A DNA stretch of 40,292 nucleotides from CAYXNZ01 sp964553705 (GTDB taxonomy: Bacteria; Patescibacteriota; Patescibacteriia; Patescibacteriales; GWC2-42-12), in the NCBI GenBank assembly GCA_964553705.1, contig CAZKKV010000004.1, forward strand, positions 1-40,292, in the 5' to 3' direction. The notes beneath the pieces are model-generated. The model was not told the origin of the DNA, did no database searches, and saw only the letters and a list, made by a program, of their open reading frames with translations. Positions 34,083 through 40,292 of this stretch are shown here, one piece after another. Position numbers and translations under genes: made by a program. Position 1 is the stretch's first letter. Each line of letters starts with the position of its first letter.

Positions 34083-34310
34083 TTAATTAACGTTTTCAAC
34101 TATTTTTACTTCTGGAACATGCTTTCTAATTTCCGCTTCAATCCCCTGCTTCAAAGTTATTTGAGACATCGGGCAACCCAAACACATACCCAACAACTTA
34201 ACTTCAACTTTGCCAGATTTTTCATCCCAACTAACAAATTCGACATCCCCTCCATCGGCCTGTAAAGCCGGTCGAATCTTATCTAGAGTCTTTTGAATTT
34301 TATCTTTCAT
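34083..34310 (-). CDS. NifU C-terminal-domain iron-sulfur protein
   Basis: A 75-residue Nfu-type scaffold or carrier protein: PALQADGGDVEFV at the start and the cluster-binding CxxC in GMCLGCPMSQITLKQGIE. It is a single domain of normal length. It lies between iscU and iscS, which is a consistent place for a cluster carrier. Confidence 0.92.
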   Translation of the reverse strand: MKDKIQKTLDKIRPALQADGGDVEFVSWDEKSGKVEVKLLGMCLGCPMSQITLKQGIEAEIRKHVPEVKIVENVN

Positions 34311-34322
34311 GTTTTTATATTA

Positions 34323-34733
34323 TTAATTCTTAATTTTTAATTCGTAATTTTTGATTGCCTTTTCTAGGGCATCTGTCCCTAGCATTGAACAATGTATTTT
34401 TGGCGCTGGTAATCCACCAAGTTCTTTTACTATGTCATTATTACTTACTTTGAGCGCCTCATTAAGAGTTTTACCTTTTACCATTTCGGTCAAAATAGAA
34501 GAAACGGAAATAGCGGCCGCGCAACCTAAAGTTTCAAATTTTATATCTTTTATATATTTAATTTTTTGCGCCTCTTTACCTCTGCCTATTTTTCTCTCAC
34601 CTATTTTTAAATATATTTTCATTGTATCGCCACAAACCGGATTACCCACCCTACCAATCGCATCGGCTTTTTTTATTATTCCCTGATTTCTTGGATTTTT
34701 AAAATGGTCTAAAACTTTTTTTGAATATGCCAT
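34323..34733 (-). CDS. iscU: Iron-sulfur scaffold IscU
   Basis: A 136-residue scaffold on which IscS builds clusters. The N-terminus has YSKKVLDHFKNPRNQG. The three cluster-ligand cysteines are in NPVCGDTM, LGCAAAISVSS and IHCSMLG, all present. The insert KIGRGKEAQKIKYI is slightly longer than in E. coli IscU. It starts about 45 bases after the Rrf2 gene stop. Confidence 0.93.
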   Translation of the reverse strand: MAYSKKVLDHFKNPRNQGIIKKADAIGRVGNPVCGDTMKIYLKIGERKIGRGKEAQKIKYIKDIKFETLGCAAAISVSSILTEMVKGKTLNEALKVSNNDIVKELGGLPAPKIHCSMLGTDALEKAIKNYELKIKN

Positions 34734-34779
34734 ATAATATTATAATTAATAAATAAATATTCCAAACTGATTATTTTTC

Positions 34780-35181
34780 CTATGTCAAATCGCTTAATTT
34801 AGTTTTTTTAAGTGTACTGTTTACAGCTTGCTGGACTTTTAACAACACTGATGTTGCCCCACAGCTACACTTTGAACTACATTTTATTTTACCTTTTTCA
34901 TCCACACAATGAAATGGCGACAAAGCCCCTTCTAAGGCTGTTATTATTTCAAATACATTTATATCCTTTGAATTTTTTGCTAATTTATAACCACCAGACA
35001 TTCCTTTCTCTGATATTACAAGACCAGACTTCTTTAGTTTGGAAAAAAGTCTTTCTAAATATTTCAAAGAAATATTTTCTTCTCTAGCTATCTCTGGCAA
35101 AGAAATATTATCGACTGCAGACTTTCTTGATAAATTTATCATTGCCCTTAAGCCGTAAGTTGTTTTTGTAGAAAATTTCAT
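34780..35181 (-). CDS. Rrf2-family regulator (IscR-like)
   Basis: A 133-residue winged-helix repressor that reads iron-sulfur status. It starts MKFSTKTTYGLRAMINLS, the family's usual N-terminus, so the ATG at 35181 is preferred over an upstream one at 35220. HTH: ISLPEIAREENISLKYLERLFSKLKKSGLV. Later comes a cysteine cluster HCVDEKGKIKCSSKCSC suited to bind a cluster, as in IscR. It heads the isc operon, and a palindrome just before its start may be its own operator. Confidence 0.88.
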   Translation of the reverse strand: MKFSTKTTYGLRAMINLSRKSAVDNISLPEIAREENISLKYLERLFSKLKKSGLVISEKGMSGGYKLAKNSKDINVFEIITALEGALSPFHCVDEKGKIKCSSKCSCGATSVLLKVQQAVNSTLKKTKLSDLT

Positions 35182-35186
35182 AAAAA

Positions 35187-35217
35187 ATAAACACCTACTG
35201 AATCGGTTGGTATTTAT
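35187..35217. promoter_or_regulatory. Candidate Rrf2 operator
   Basis: ATAAACACC (35187-35195) and GGTATTTAT (35209-35217) are inverted copies with eight of nine pairs and a 13-base centre. The site ends six bases before the Rrf2 start. It does not match E. coli IscR type 1 or type 2 sites exactly. Autoregulation is inferred from position. Confidence 0.45.
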
Positions 35218-35275
35218 CATGTTATCAAATAATAAGCAATTGTCAATGCCTCAATAAATACTACAAAATTTCAAC

Positions 35276-35304
35276 TTGACAACGACTGACTAATACCTTA
35301 TACT
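35276..35304 (+). promoter_or_regulatory. rpmA: Promoter of rpmA
   Basis: TTGACA (35276-35281), exactly 17 bases, TATACT (35299-35304): perfect -35 and five of six at -10. Leader of about 43 bases before the rpmA ATG. Confidence 0.8.
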
Positions 35305-35353
35305 CAACCTTAGTTGCTTTTGAGGCAATTTTATTTTTTAATTATAATATTAT

Positions 35354-35638
35354 ATGGCGCATAAAAAAGCGGGTGGATCAACAACTCTTGGTCGCGATTC
35401 AAAAAGCAAAAGACTGGGCGTTAAACTTCAAGATGGACAATATGCAAAAGCTGGATCTATTATTATTCGGCAAAGAGGCACAAAATACCATCCTGGTAAA
35501 AATGTCAAGAAAGGCAAAGACGACACTTTGTTTTCAACTCTTCCTGGCTTTGTTAAATTTTCTACCAAAAAAATAAAAAAATTTAATAATCAGTTAAAAT
35601 CATCCAAGATGGTAAATATCATACCAGAAAAAAAATAA
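35354..35638 (+). CDS. rpmA: 50S ribosomal protein L27
   Basis: A 94-residue ribosomal protein near the peptidyl-transferase centre. It begins MAHKKAGGSTTLGRDSKSKR, without an N-terminal extension, so no processing is needed, and has the LGVK, IIRQRGTKYHPG and GKDDTLFS motifs of the family. rplU (L21), a frequent partner, is not adjacent. It is divergent from the isc operon and convergent with pyrG. Confidence 0.96.
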   Translation: MAHKKAGGSTTLGRDSKSKRLGVKLQDGQYAKAGSIIIRQRGTKYHPGKNVKKGKDDTLFSTLPGFVKFSTKKIKKFNNQLKSSKMVNIIPEKK

Positions 35639-35646
35639 CACAAATA

Positions 35647-35698
35647 TTTTCAAATAAAAAAACATCGGTTCTACGCCGATGTTTTTTTTATTTGAAAA
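35647..35698. terminator. Long bidirectional terminator, rpmA and pyrG
   Basis: Arms 35647-35668 and 35676-35698 are complementary over 22 bases with one extra T. The core ACATCGG/CCGATGT has a seven-base loop and is flanked by A and T runs, so both converging genes end in the same hairpin. Confidence 0.85.
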
Positions 35699-35703
35699 TT
35701 AAA

Positions 35704-37362
35704 TTATTTTTTACGCCCCAAACAGACCCTAACGAATTCAACAAATAATGGATGCGGGTCAAGAGGTCTGGATATATATTCGGGATGGAATTGAGTACCA
35801 ACAAAAAATGGATGGTCGGCAATCTCTATGGCCTCAACGATTTTACCGTCTGGCGAAGTCCCGCAAATTCTCAAACCGGCTTTTTCAAATTGCGCGCGAT
35901 ATTTATTATTAAACTCATATCGATGCCTATGACGTTCGGAAAAAGTCTTTTTGTTTTTATCTTTCTTCTCGTAAGCTTTGGCCAAATGAGTGTCTTTTAT
36001 AATTTTACACGGCCAACCGCCCAGACGTATTGTACCGCCATATTGCTTTTTTGCTATCAACTCTGCCTGTTCTGGCATAATATGAATGACCGGATAAGGA
36101 GTTTTTGGATTAACTTCTTCGCTATTTGCCCCCTTGAACTTTAAAACATTTCTAGCAAACTCAATAACCGCCATTTGCATACCATAACAAAGTCCCAAAT
36201 AAGGAATGTTTTTTTCTCGACAATATTTTATTGTTTTTATTTTCCCTTCTGAACCGCGCGAACCCCATCCTTGAGGAACTATTATGCCGTCATATTTATT
36301 CAAATCTTTTACCCCATTTTTTTCTATGTCTTCTGCGTTGAGCCAATAAAGTATAGGCTTACATTTATTTACAGCGCCAGCATGTTTAATCGCTTCTATT
36401 ACGGAAATATACGAATCTGTTAAACAAAAATCTCCAGTTGAAAAATACTTTCCCACTATGCCGATATTAGTCTCTTTTTTTGCCGTTTTTATACTGCTTA
36501 CCATTTTTCTCCATTCCACCAAGTCTTTTTTTCTTTTTTCTAAATTTAATTTTTCTAAAATTCGATCACCCAAACCATCCTTTTCAAAATTTAAAGGCAC
36601 ATCATAAATAGAATCTATATCAGGAGCTGAAATAACATCATTCTGATTAATGTTGCAATTTATGGCTATTTTTTTCTTACGAAGATTATCAATCGGTCTT
36701 TCTGATCGGGCAATAATAAAATCTGGTTGAATTCCAGCGCTGTTTAAAGTTCTTATAGCGTATTGCGTTGGTTTGGTTTTCATTTCGCCAATAGTTTTTG
36801 GCACGGGCAAATAACTAACCATAACAGACAAAACATCTTCTGGTTGACGTAATTTCATCATACGTGCCGCTTCTAAAAAAAGAAGGTTTTGATATTCCCC
36901 TACTGTACCACCTACTTCAATAATAACAATTTCAGCTTTTGCTTTTTTAACCGCCTTGTTAATTCTATCTATTACCTCCATTGGAATGTGGGGTACAACT
37001 TCAACGCATTTCCCGTCATATCCAAGGTTTCTCTCTCTTTGGATAACACTTAAATAAACTCTACCAGTAGTTAAATAGTTTTCTCTATAAATATTTTTAT
37101 TTAAAAATCTCTCATAATTACCTATGTCTTGATCAGTTTCATCACCATCTTCGGTAACAAAAACTTCGCCATGCTCTATCGGATTCATGGTGCCAGCATC
37201 AACATTGATATATGGGTCAATTTTAATGGCACTAACATCGTATCCTTTTGATTGTAATATACGAGCAATTGATGCCACAGTAATACCCTTGCCGACTCCT
37301 GACATCACTCCGCCAACAACAAATATATATTTTGTCTTTTTCTTTACTACAGTTTTTTTCAT
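35704..37362 (-). CDS. pyrG: CTP synthase
   Basis: Converts UTP to CTP with ATP and glutamine. The 552-residue protein has the synthetase domain with GGVMSGVGKGI (17-27), KIDPYINVDAGTMNP, HGEVFVTEDGDETDQD and the CTP/UTP-sensing region SERPIDNLRKKKI. A class I glutaminase domain follows with GLCYGMQMAV (catalytic Cys about 390) and FHPEY near the end. All expected motifs are present and the length is normal. Confidence 0.96.
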   Translation of the reverse strand: MKKTVVKKKTKYIFVVGGVMSGVGKGITVASIARILQSKGYDVSAIKIDPYINVDAGTMNPIEHGEVFVTEDGDETDQDIGNYERFLNKNIYRENYLTTGRVYLSVIQRERNLGYDGKCVEVVPHIPMEVIDRINKAVKKAKAEIVIIEVGGTVGEYQNLLFLEAARMMKLRQPEDVLSVMVSYLPVPKTIGEMKTKPTQYAIRTLNSAGIQPDFIIARSERPIDNLRKKKIAINCNINQNDVISAPDIDSIYDVPLNFEKDGLGDRILEKLNLEKRKKDLVEWRKMVSSIKTAKKETNIGIVGKYFSTGDFCLTDSYISVIEAIKHAGAVNKCKPILYWLNAEDIEKNGVKDLNKYDGIIVPQGWGSRGSEGKIKTIKYCREKNIPYLGLCYGMQMAVIEFARNVLKFKGANSEEVNPKTPYPVIHIMPEQAELIAKKQYGGTIRLGGWPCKIIKDTHLAKAYEKKDKNKKTFSERHRHRYEFNNKYRAQFEKAGLRICGTSPDGKIVEAIEIADHPFFVGTQFHPEYISRPLDPHPLFVEFVRVCLGRKK

Positions 37363-37417
37363 ACACTCGATTTTATATTAATTATTATGAAAACTCGTTT
37401 TCCATTAAAGCTCAATT

Positions 37418-37801
37418 CTATTTTATGTTTTCCAGTTTTTTTATTGTCTCTTTTATTTTAATTGACTTAAAATCGATATTATAACCTTGCTCATTAAGAA
37501 CTTTTGCTATTTTCTTAACACTTATCTTGGCGTATAAATTACCTTTATCGTCAATTTTTGCGCTAATATCAAATATCTTTCCCGCGAGAGAATCAACTGT
37601 ATTCAAAGTGTCTCCAGCGATTATTATTTTCTGCTTCTCAGTCTTTCTTTTTTGCGATTCCAAAAAAAACAAATCATGTCTTGACGCCTGTTTGGCCAGC
37701 CCTGCAGGAATTAAATGGTTTCTAGCATATCCTTTCTTTACTTCTTTTGTATCTCCTGGTTGACCAAGACCTTTTACTAATTTTAATAATATTATCTTCA
37801 T
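37418..37801 (-). CDS. rplI: 50S ribosomal protein L9, short form
   Basis: A 127-residue L9. The N-terminal rRNA-binding domain is complete (MKIILLKLVKGLGQPGDTKEV, then GYARNHLIPAGLA), followed by the central helix and a C-terminal domain that is about 20 residues shorter than the usual 148-150. The C-terminal domain still has the FDISAKIDDKGNLYAKIS pattern. L9 is missing in some Patescibacteria groups, so its presence helps place the genome. A hairpin lies ten bases before the ATG. Confidence 0.9.
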   Translation of the reverse strand: MKIILLKLVKGLGQPGDTKEVKKGYARNHLIPAGLAKQASRHDLFFLESQKRKTEKQKIIIAGDTLNTVDSLAGKIFDISAKIDDKGNLYAKISVKKIAKVLNEQGYNIDFKSIKIKETIKKLENIK

Positions 37802-37810
37802 ATATTATCT

Positions 37811-37838
37811 GTCAATTTTGCACAACAAAAAAATTGAC
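37811..37838 (-). promoter_or_regulatory. Hairpin ahead of rplI
   Basis: GTCAATTTT (37811-37819) and AAAATTGAC (37830-37838) are perfect nine-base inverted copies with a ten-base loop. There is no T run on the minus strand beyond it, so a terminator is unlikely; it sits in the rplI leader. Confidence 0.4.
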
Positions 37839-37869
37839 GGCAAAATAATTATATTTTTTATAACCGCTA

Positions 37870-38139
37870 TTATTTAATTTTAAAAACCAAATCACCAACT
37901 CTAGCTTTTTCACTAATCTTTACGCCTATTGAATCGCCTTTACCTGCTTCATTCACAGACTTGTTCTCAATTTGCATTGAATTAATTTCTTGTTCAAAGT
38001 CAGTTGTTGCTCCCTTGAATTTCACTTTATCCCCTACCTTCAGATCACCAGACAAGTCAACAGCCACCACTCCAATTTGACCAAAAACATGAGTAACTTC
38101 CCCAATTTTTTCGCCCTCAATGGCTATGTCTTCTGACAT
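37870..38139 (-). CDS. EF-Tu domain 2-like small protein
   Basis: An 89-residue beta-barrel protein resembling domain II of translation GTPases, with IGEVTHVFGQIGVVAVDLSG, LKVGDKVKFKG and GDSIGVKISEKARVGDLVFKI. There is no GTPase domain. Proteins of this type are named translation elongation factor-like in databases; their job is not known to me. It precedes rplI on the same strand. Confidence 0.8.
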   Translation of the reverse strand: MSEDIAIEGEKIGEVTHVFGQIGVVAVDLSGDLKVGDKVKFKGATTDFEQEINSMQIENKSVNEAGKGDSIGVKISEKARVGDLVFKIK

Positions 38140-38157
38140 AATTGATATTTTAATTTA

Positions 38158-39576
38158 TTAACTTGATGGTCCGACCTCTTTCCATAAAGGTAAATTCGGG
38201 CAAGGTTTAACACTTTCAATATTTGACTCCTGATCCTCTACTTGAATTTTATACTGATAACTCGCTCCTGACGAGATATCAGTATCTATATAAGTAAATT
38301 GAGTATTAGGGATATCATCTGCTATTATCATCCAGTAGTTGCTATCTACTCTATTATCATGCATTTTACGCCAAACCTCATAATGATCAACTCCCCAACC
38401 GATTTGTTCCCAATTTAAGTTAACTTCATCACAATTGCATTGACCCAGACTTAGAACTGGCACGCAGTAACTTGTGCCATATTCCTGACCCGAATCATCA
38501 GGAGACCACTCTGAATCACCATCTTCTCCTAATGCTTTTACTCTAAAATAATAAGAAACATTTGGATAAAGACTTGCAGAACAACTTGTTATATCTGGGT
38601 TAACGCTACAAAAATCATCCCAATCAGATATGTCTGTTTTTACTTGAACATTAAACCCAATTTCATTATATGAATTATCAGCCCATTCCACTTTTACACC
38701 ATAACACAAATTATCAAGATTAATAATATCTCCAATTATCGGCATATATGGGAAACATGAAGGTGCTGTGACAAAAATTTCACCAGGAGAAGTCCAATTC
38801 ACCCAAGTGCCTTTATTATCGCCTGCTGTTACTTTCCAATAGTAGGTACTATCAAATTCCAAAGAATCTGCGCAAACCTGATGATAATTAACAGCGGAAG
38901 AAATCGCTCCAGTGTCAAATTCTGGAGACAAAAAATCATCATTGTTGTCAATTTGTAACCAATAAGCAACTTGAGAAGATTCACCAACAGAAGAAAATAT
39001 CCAATTTAAAACTGGTACTGGGAAATCACCATCATAACAATCAGGCTGAGTAACTAAATCTGTGCAAATTTGAAATTCTGACCAAGGAAATTCAGTTGGA
39101 AAAATATCGGGATATGCATTAGGATCACAAGTACAATCCATAGGAATTTCAAAAGATTCTCCTTCAGCCCAATCAGTCCAAGAATAAAAATTATCTTTGA
39201 CTCCAACTCTCCAATAATAAGTCCTGTATTCCTCTAAATACTCTCCTTGAATCGTGTAAAAATTAATTGATGAAATTATTTCTCCAGTGTCAATTTCTGG
39301 AGACAAAAAATCATCATTATCGTCAACCTGTAACCAATAAGCAATTTGTTGTGACTCGCCACTTACTGAAGTAACACTCCACGGAAGCACTGGATTAATT
39401 AAAAAACCACTGCAACAACCATCTTTGTTTATTAGTTCTGTGCAAATTTGAATATCAGAGCCAGGATTATTGATTGGATCCTCTGGTCCAGCGAAAACAT
39501 ACAAACAGCACCAAACAACACTTATTAATGTAAATACAGTTAATATGAGTAATATTTTTGAAATCTTTGAAAACAT
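38158..39576 (-). CDS. Secreted fibronectin-III-like repeat protein
   Basis: A 472-residue exported protein. Signal peptide MFSKISKILLILTVFTLISV with cleavage near VFAGPE. Two copies of a segment of about 125 residues follow (YWLQVDDNDDFLSPE and YWLQIDNNDDFLSPE mark the same place in each), then two fibronectin-III-like units with YYFRVKALG and YQYKIQVED patterns. Many cysteines occur (CTEL, CCSG, CTCDPNAYP), so disulfides are possible. No catalytic motif. Probably a surface adhesion or binding protein. No C-terminal anchor is visible. Confidence 0.78.
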   Translation of the reverse strand: MFSKISKILLILTVFTLISVVWCCLYVFAGPEDPINNPGSDIQICTELINKDGCCSGFLINPVLPWSVTSVSGESQQIAYWLQVDDNDDFLSPEIDTGEIISSINFYTIQGEYLEEYRTYYWRVGVKDNFYSWTDWAEGESFEIPMDCTCDPNAYPDIFPTEFPWSEFQICTDLVTQPDCYDGDFPVPVLNWIFSSVGESSQVAYWLQIDNNDDFLSPEFDTGAISSAVNYHQVCADSLEFDSTYYWKVTAGDNKGTWVNWTSPGEIFVTAPSCFPYMPIIGDIINLDNLCYGVKVEWADNSYNEIGFNVQVKTDISDWDDFCSVNPDITSCSASLYPNVSYYFRVKALGEDGDSEWSPDDSGQEYGTSYCVPVLSLGQCNCDEVNLNWEQIGWGVDHYEVWRKMHDNRVDSNYWMIIADDIPNTQFTYIDTDISSGASYQYKIQVEDQESNIESVKPCPNLPLWKEVGPSS

Positions 39577-39604
39577 AATAAACCCCTAATTATTCCCTGC
39601 TATA

Positions 39605-39629
39605 ATTATACTAAGATATATCTATTATA
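39605..39629 (-). promoter_or_regulatory. Two -10 boxes ahead of the Fn3-like gene
   Basis: TATAAT occurs twice on the minus strand, at 39624-39629 and 39605-39610. For the first, TGGAAA (39647-39652) lies at a 17-base distance and is a weak -35. Either could start the 38158-39576 transcript. Confidence 0.45.
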
Positions 39630-39653
39630 CTATTTTTTTAAGATTCTTTCCAC

Positions 39654-40292
39654 TTAACTGCTTGCTATCATGCTTTTGACAAAATTCTTTATAAAATTTA
39701 ACGAAGACCCATTCAATAATAACGTTAAAACTACTCCGACAAACATCCATATGGCAAAAGGCATAAACTTATAAGCTTTCACTTCTTTTATATTATTTCT
39801 TAACATTGTCTCTTTTATTTTACCTAATTGTTCTTTATTTAATCCCCTTGGGCTAATTTCTCCCAAATTAACATTTTTTAGACTATTTAATTGTTCTTTT
39901 GTCAGTACAATATTCTGAGTTAGATTATTAACATTAACACTTCTGATAGCCGTTTTATCAATATAAAAATTCATTATACCTTGAAAAAAACTAAAAATAA
40001 ACATAAAAACAACCATAGCTACGAAAGAATTAATAATAGCAAAAAGCGTATAGCTAAAATTAATTACTAAACTATATCCACCTATTAATACAAGCAATAT
40101 TGTTATGATTTTTATAAATATTTTATTTTTTAAAACTTTACTAAATAAATCACTGAATATAATTATCAAGGCAAAAATAATAATCTGTAAATAAAAAATA
40201 TCAAATTCTATATATCGTTGTATTAGGGGCTGAAAAACGGCAAAAAACAAAATAATTAAAAATACAACTAAAAACATCGCGCCCATGCCTTT
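39654..40292 (-). CDS. Membrane protein, possibly partial at its start
   Basis: At least 210 residues. Four or five hydrophobic helices (about 2-20, 30-48, 55-75, 80-105 and 175-195) and a cytoplasmic or external stretch with repeats of a short LTKEQLNSLKN / LNKEQLGKIKE type (about 128-160). The ATG at 40286 is possible, but the frame stays open to the window edge, so the gene may begin further right. Family not recognised with confidence. Confidence 0.6.
   Translation of the reverse strand, partial: KGMGAMFLVVFLIILFFAVFQPLIQRYIEFDIFYLQIIIFALIIIFSDLFSKVLKNKIFIKIITILLVLIGGYSLVINFSYTLFAIINSFVAMVVFMFIFSFFQGIMNFYIDKTAIRSVNVNNLTQNIVLTKEQLNSLKNVNLGEISPRGLNKEQLGKIKETMLRNNIKEVKAYKFMPFAIWMFVGVVLTLLLNGSSLNFIKNFVKSMIASS

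Noticed and set aside
1..40292. CRISPR arrays, rRNA genes, insertion-sequence transposases
   Set aside because: No regularly spaced repeats, rRNA-like sequence or DDE/HUH transposase motifs were found on reading both strands.

Overview
The window is AT-rich and compactly coded. It looks like a chromosome piece from a Candidate Phyla Radiation (Patescibacteria) bacterium. The reasons are the very short intergenic spaces, the near absence of Shine-Dalgarno sequences, the single-membrane type IV pilus operon (pilB, pilC, pseudopilins, pilMNO and no secretin here), the membrane-anchored TraD/VirB4-like ATPase with no conjugation genes beside it, the stand-alone EF-Tu-domain protein, and very large secreted surface proteins. 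UGA, UAG and UAA all serve as ordinary stops, so a recoded (Gracilibacteria/SR1-type) genome is unlikely. I cannot place it more precisely.

Positions 1 to about 5527 are the right-hand part of an integrative element. From left to right it carries a small ORF and hsdM of a type I restriction-modification system (minus strand; hsdS/hsdR would lie beyond the left edge), a probable ~200-nt non-coding RNA with its own promoter and terminator, a set of four small plus-strand genes (a conserved mobile-element ORF, a winged-helix protein, and two hypotheticals, the second Cys/His-rich), and a large serine recombinase. The recombinase reading frame runs into, and stops inside, an antisense tRNA-Gln gene, which marks the element/host junction. 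The recombinase mRNA leader (3801-3924) can fold into a three-helix stack whose loop pairs over 16 bp with the bases just before the start codon. This large pseudoknot is the most striking undescribed feature I see.

Positions 5527-24300 are host genes, mostly on the minus strand: tRNA-Gln, a patatin-like phospholipase, dnaX, a conserved unknown protein, the TraD/VirB4-like ATPase and its partner, then corA on the plus strand. Next come a tRNA-dihydrouridine synthase gene broken by a single in-frame amber codon, cysS, a 1059-residue secreted M23 peptidase, a zinc-ribbon ORF that looks foreign, an SAH/MTA-deaminase-type amidohydrolase, and the cell-wall group murG-ftsW-mraY with a small membrane protein.

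Positions 24405-32725 are one plus-strand type IV pilus region: pilB, pilC, four pilin-like proteins, pilM, pilN, pilO and a small membrane protein. Positions 32837-35353 hold an iron-sulfur cluster operon (rrf2/iscR, iscU, nfu, iscS) divergent from rpmA (L27). Positions 35704 to the end carry pyrG, a shortened rplI (L9), the EF-Tu-domain-like protein, a secreted fibronectin-III-like repeat protein and a membrane protein that may continue past the right edge.
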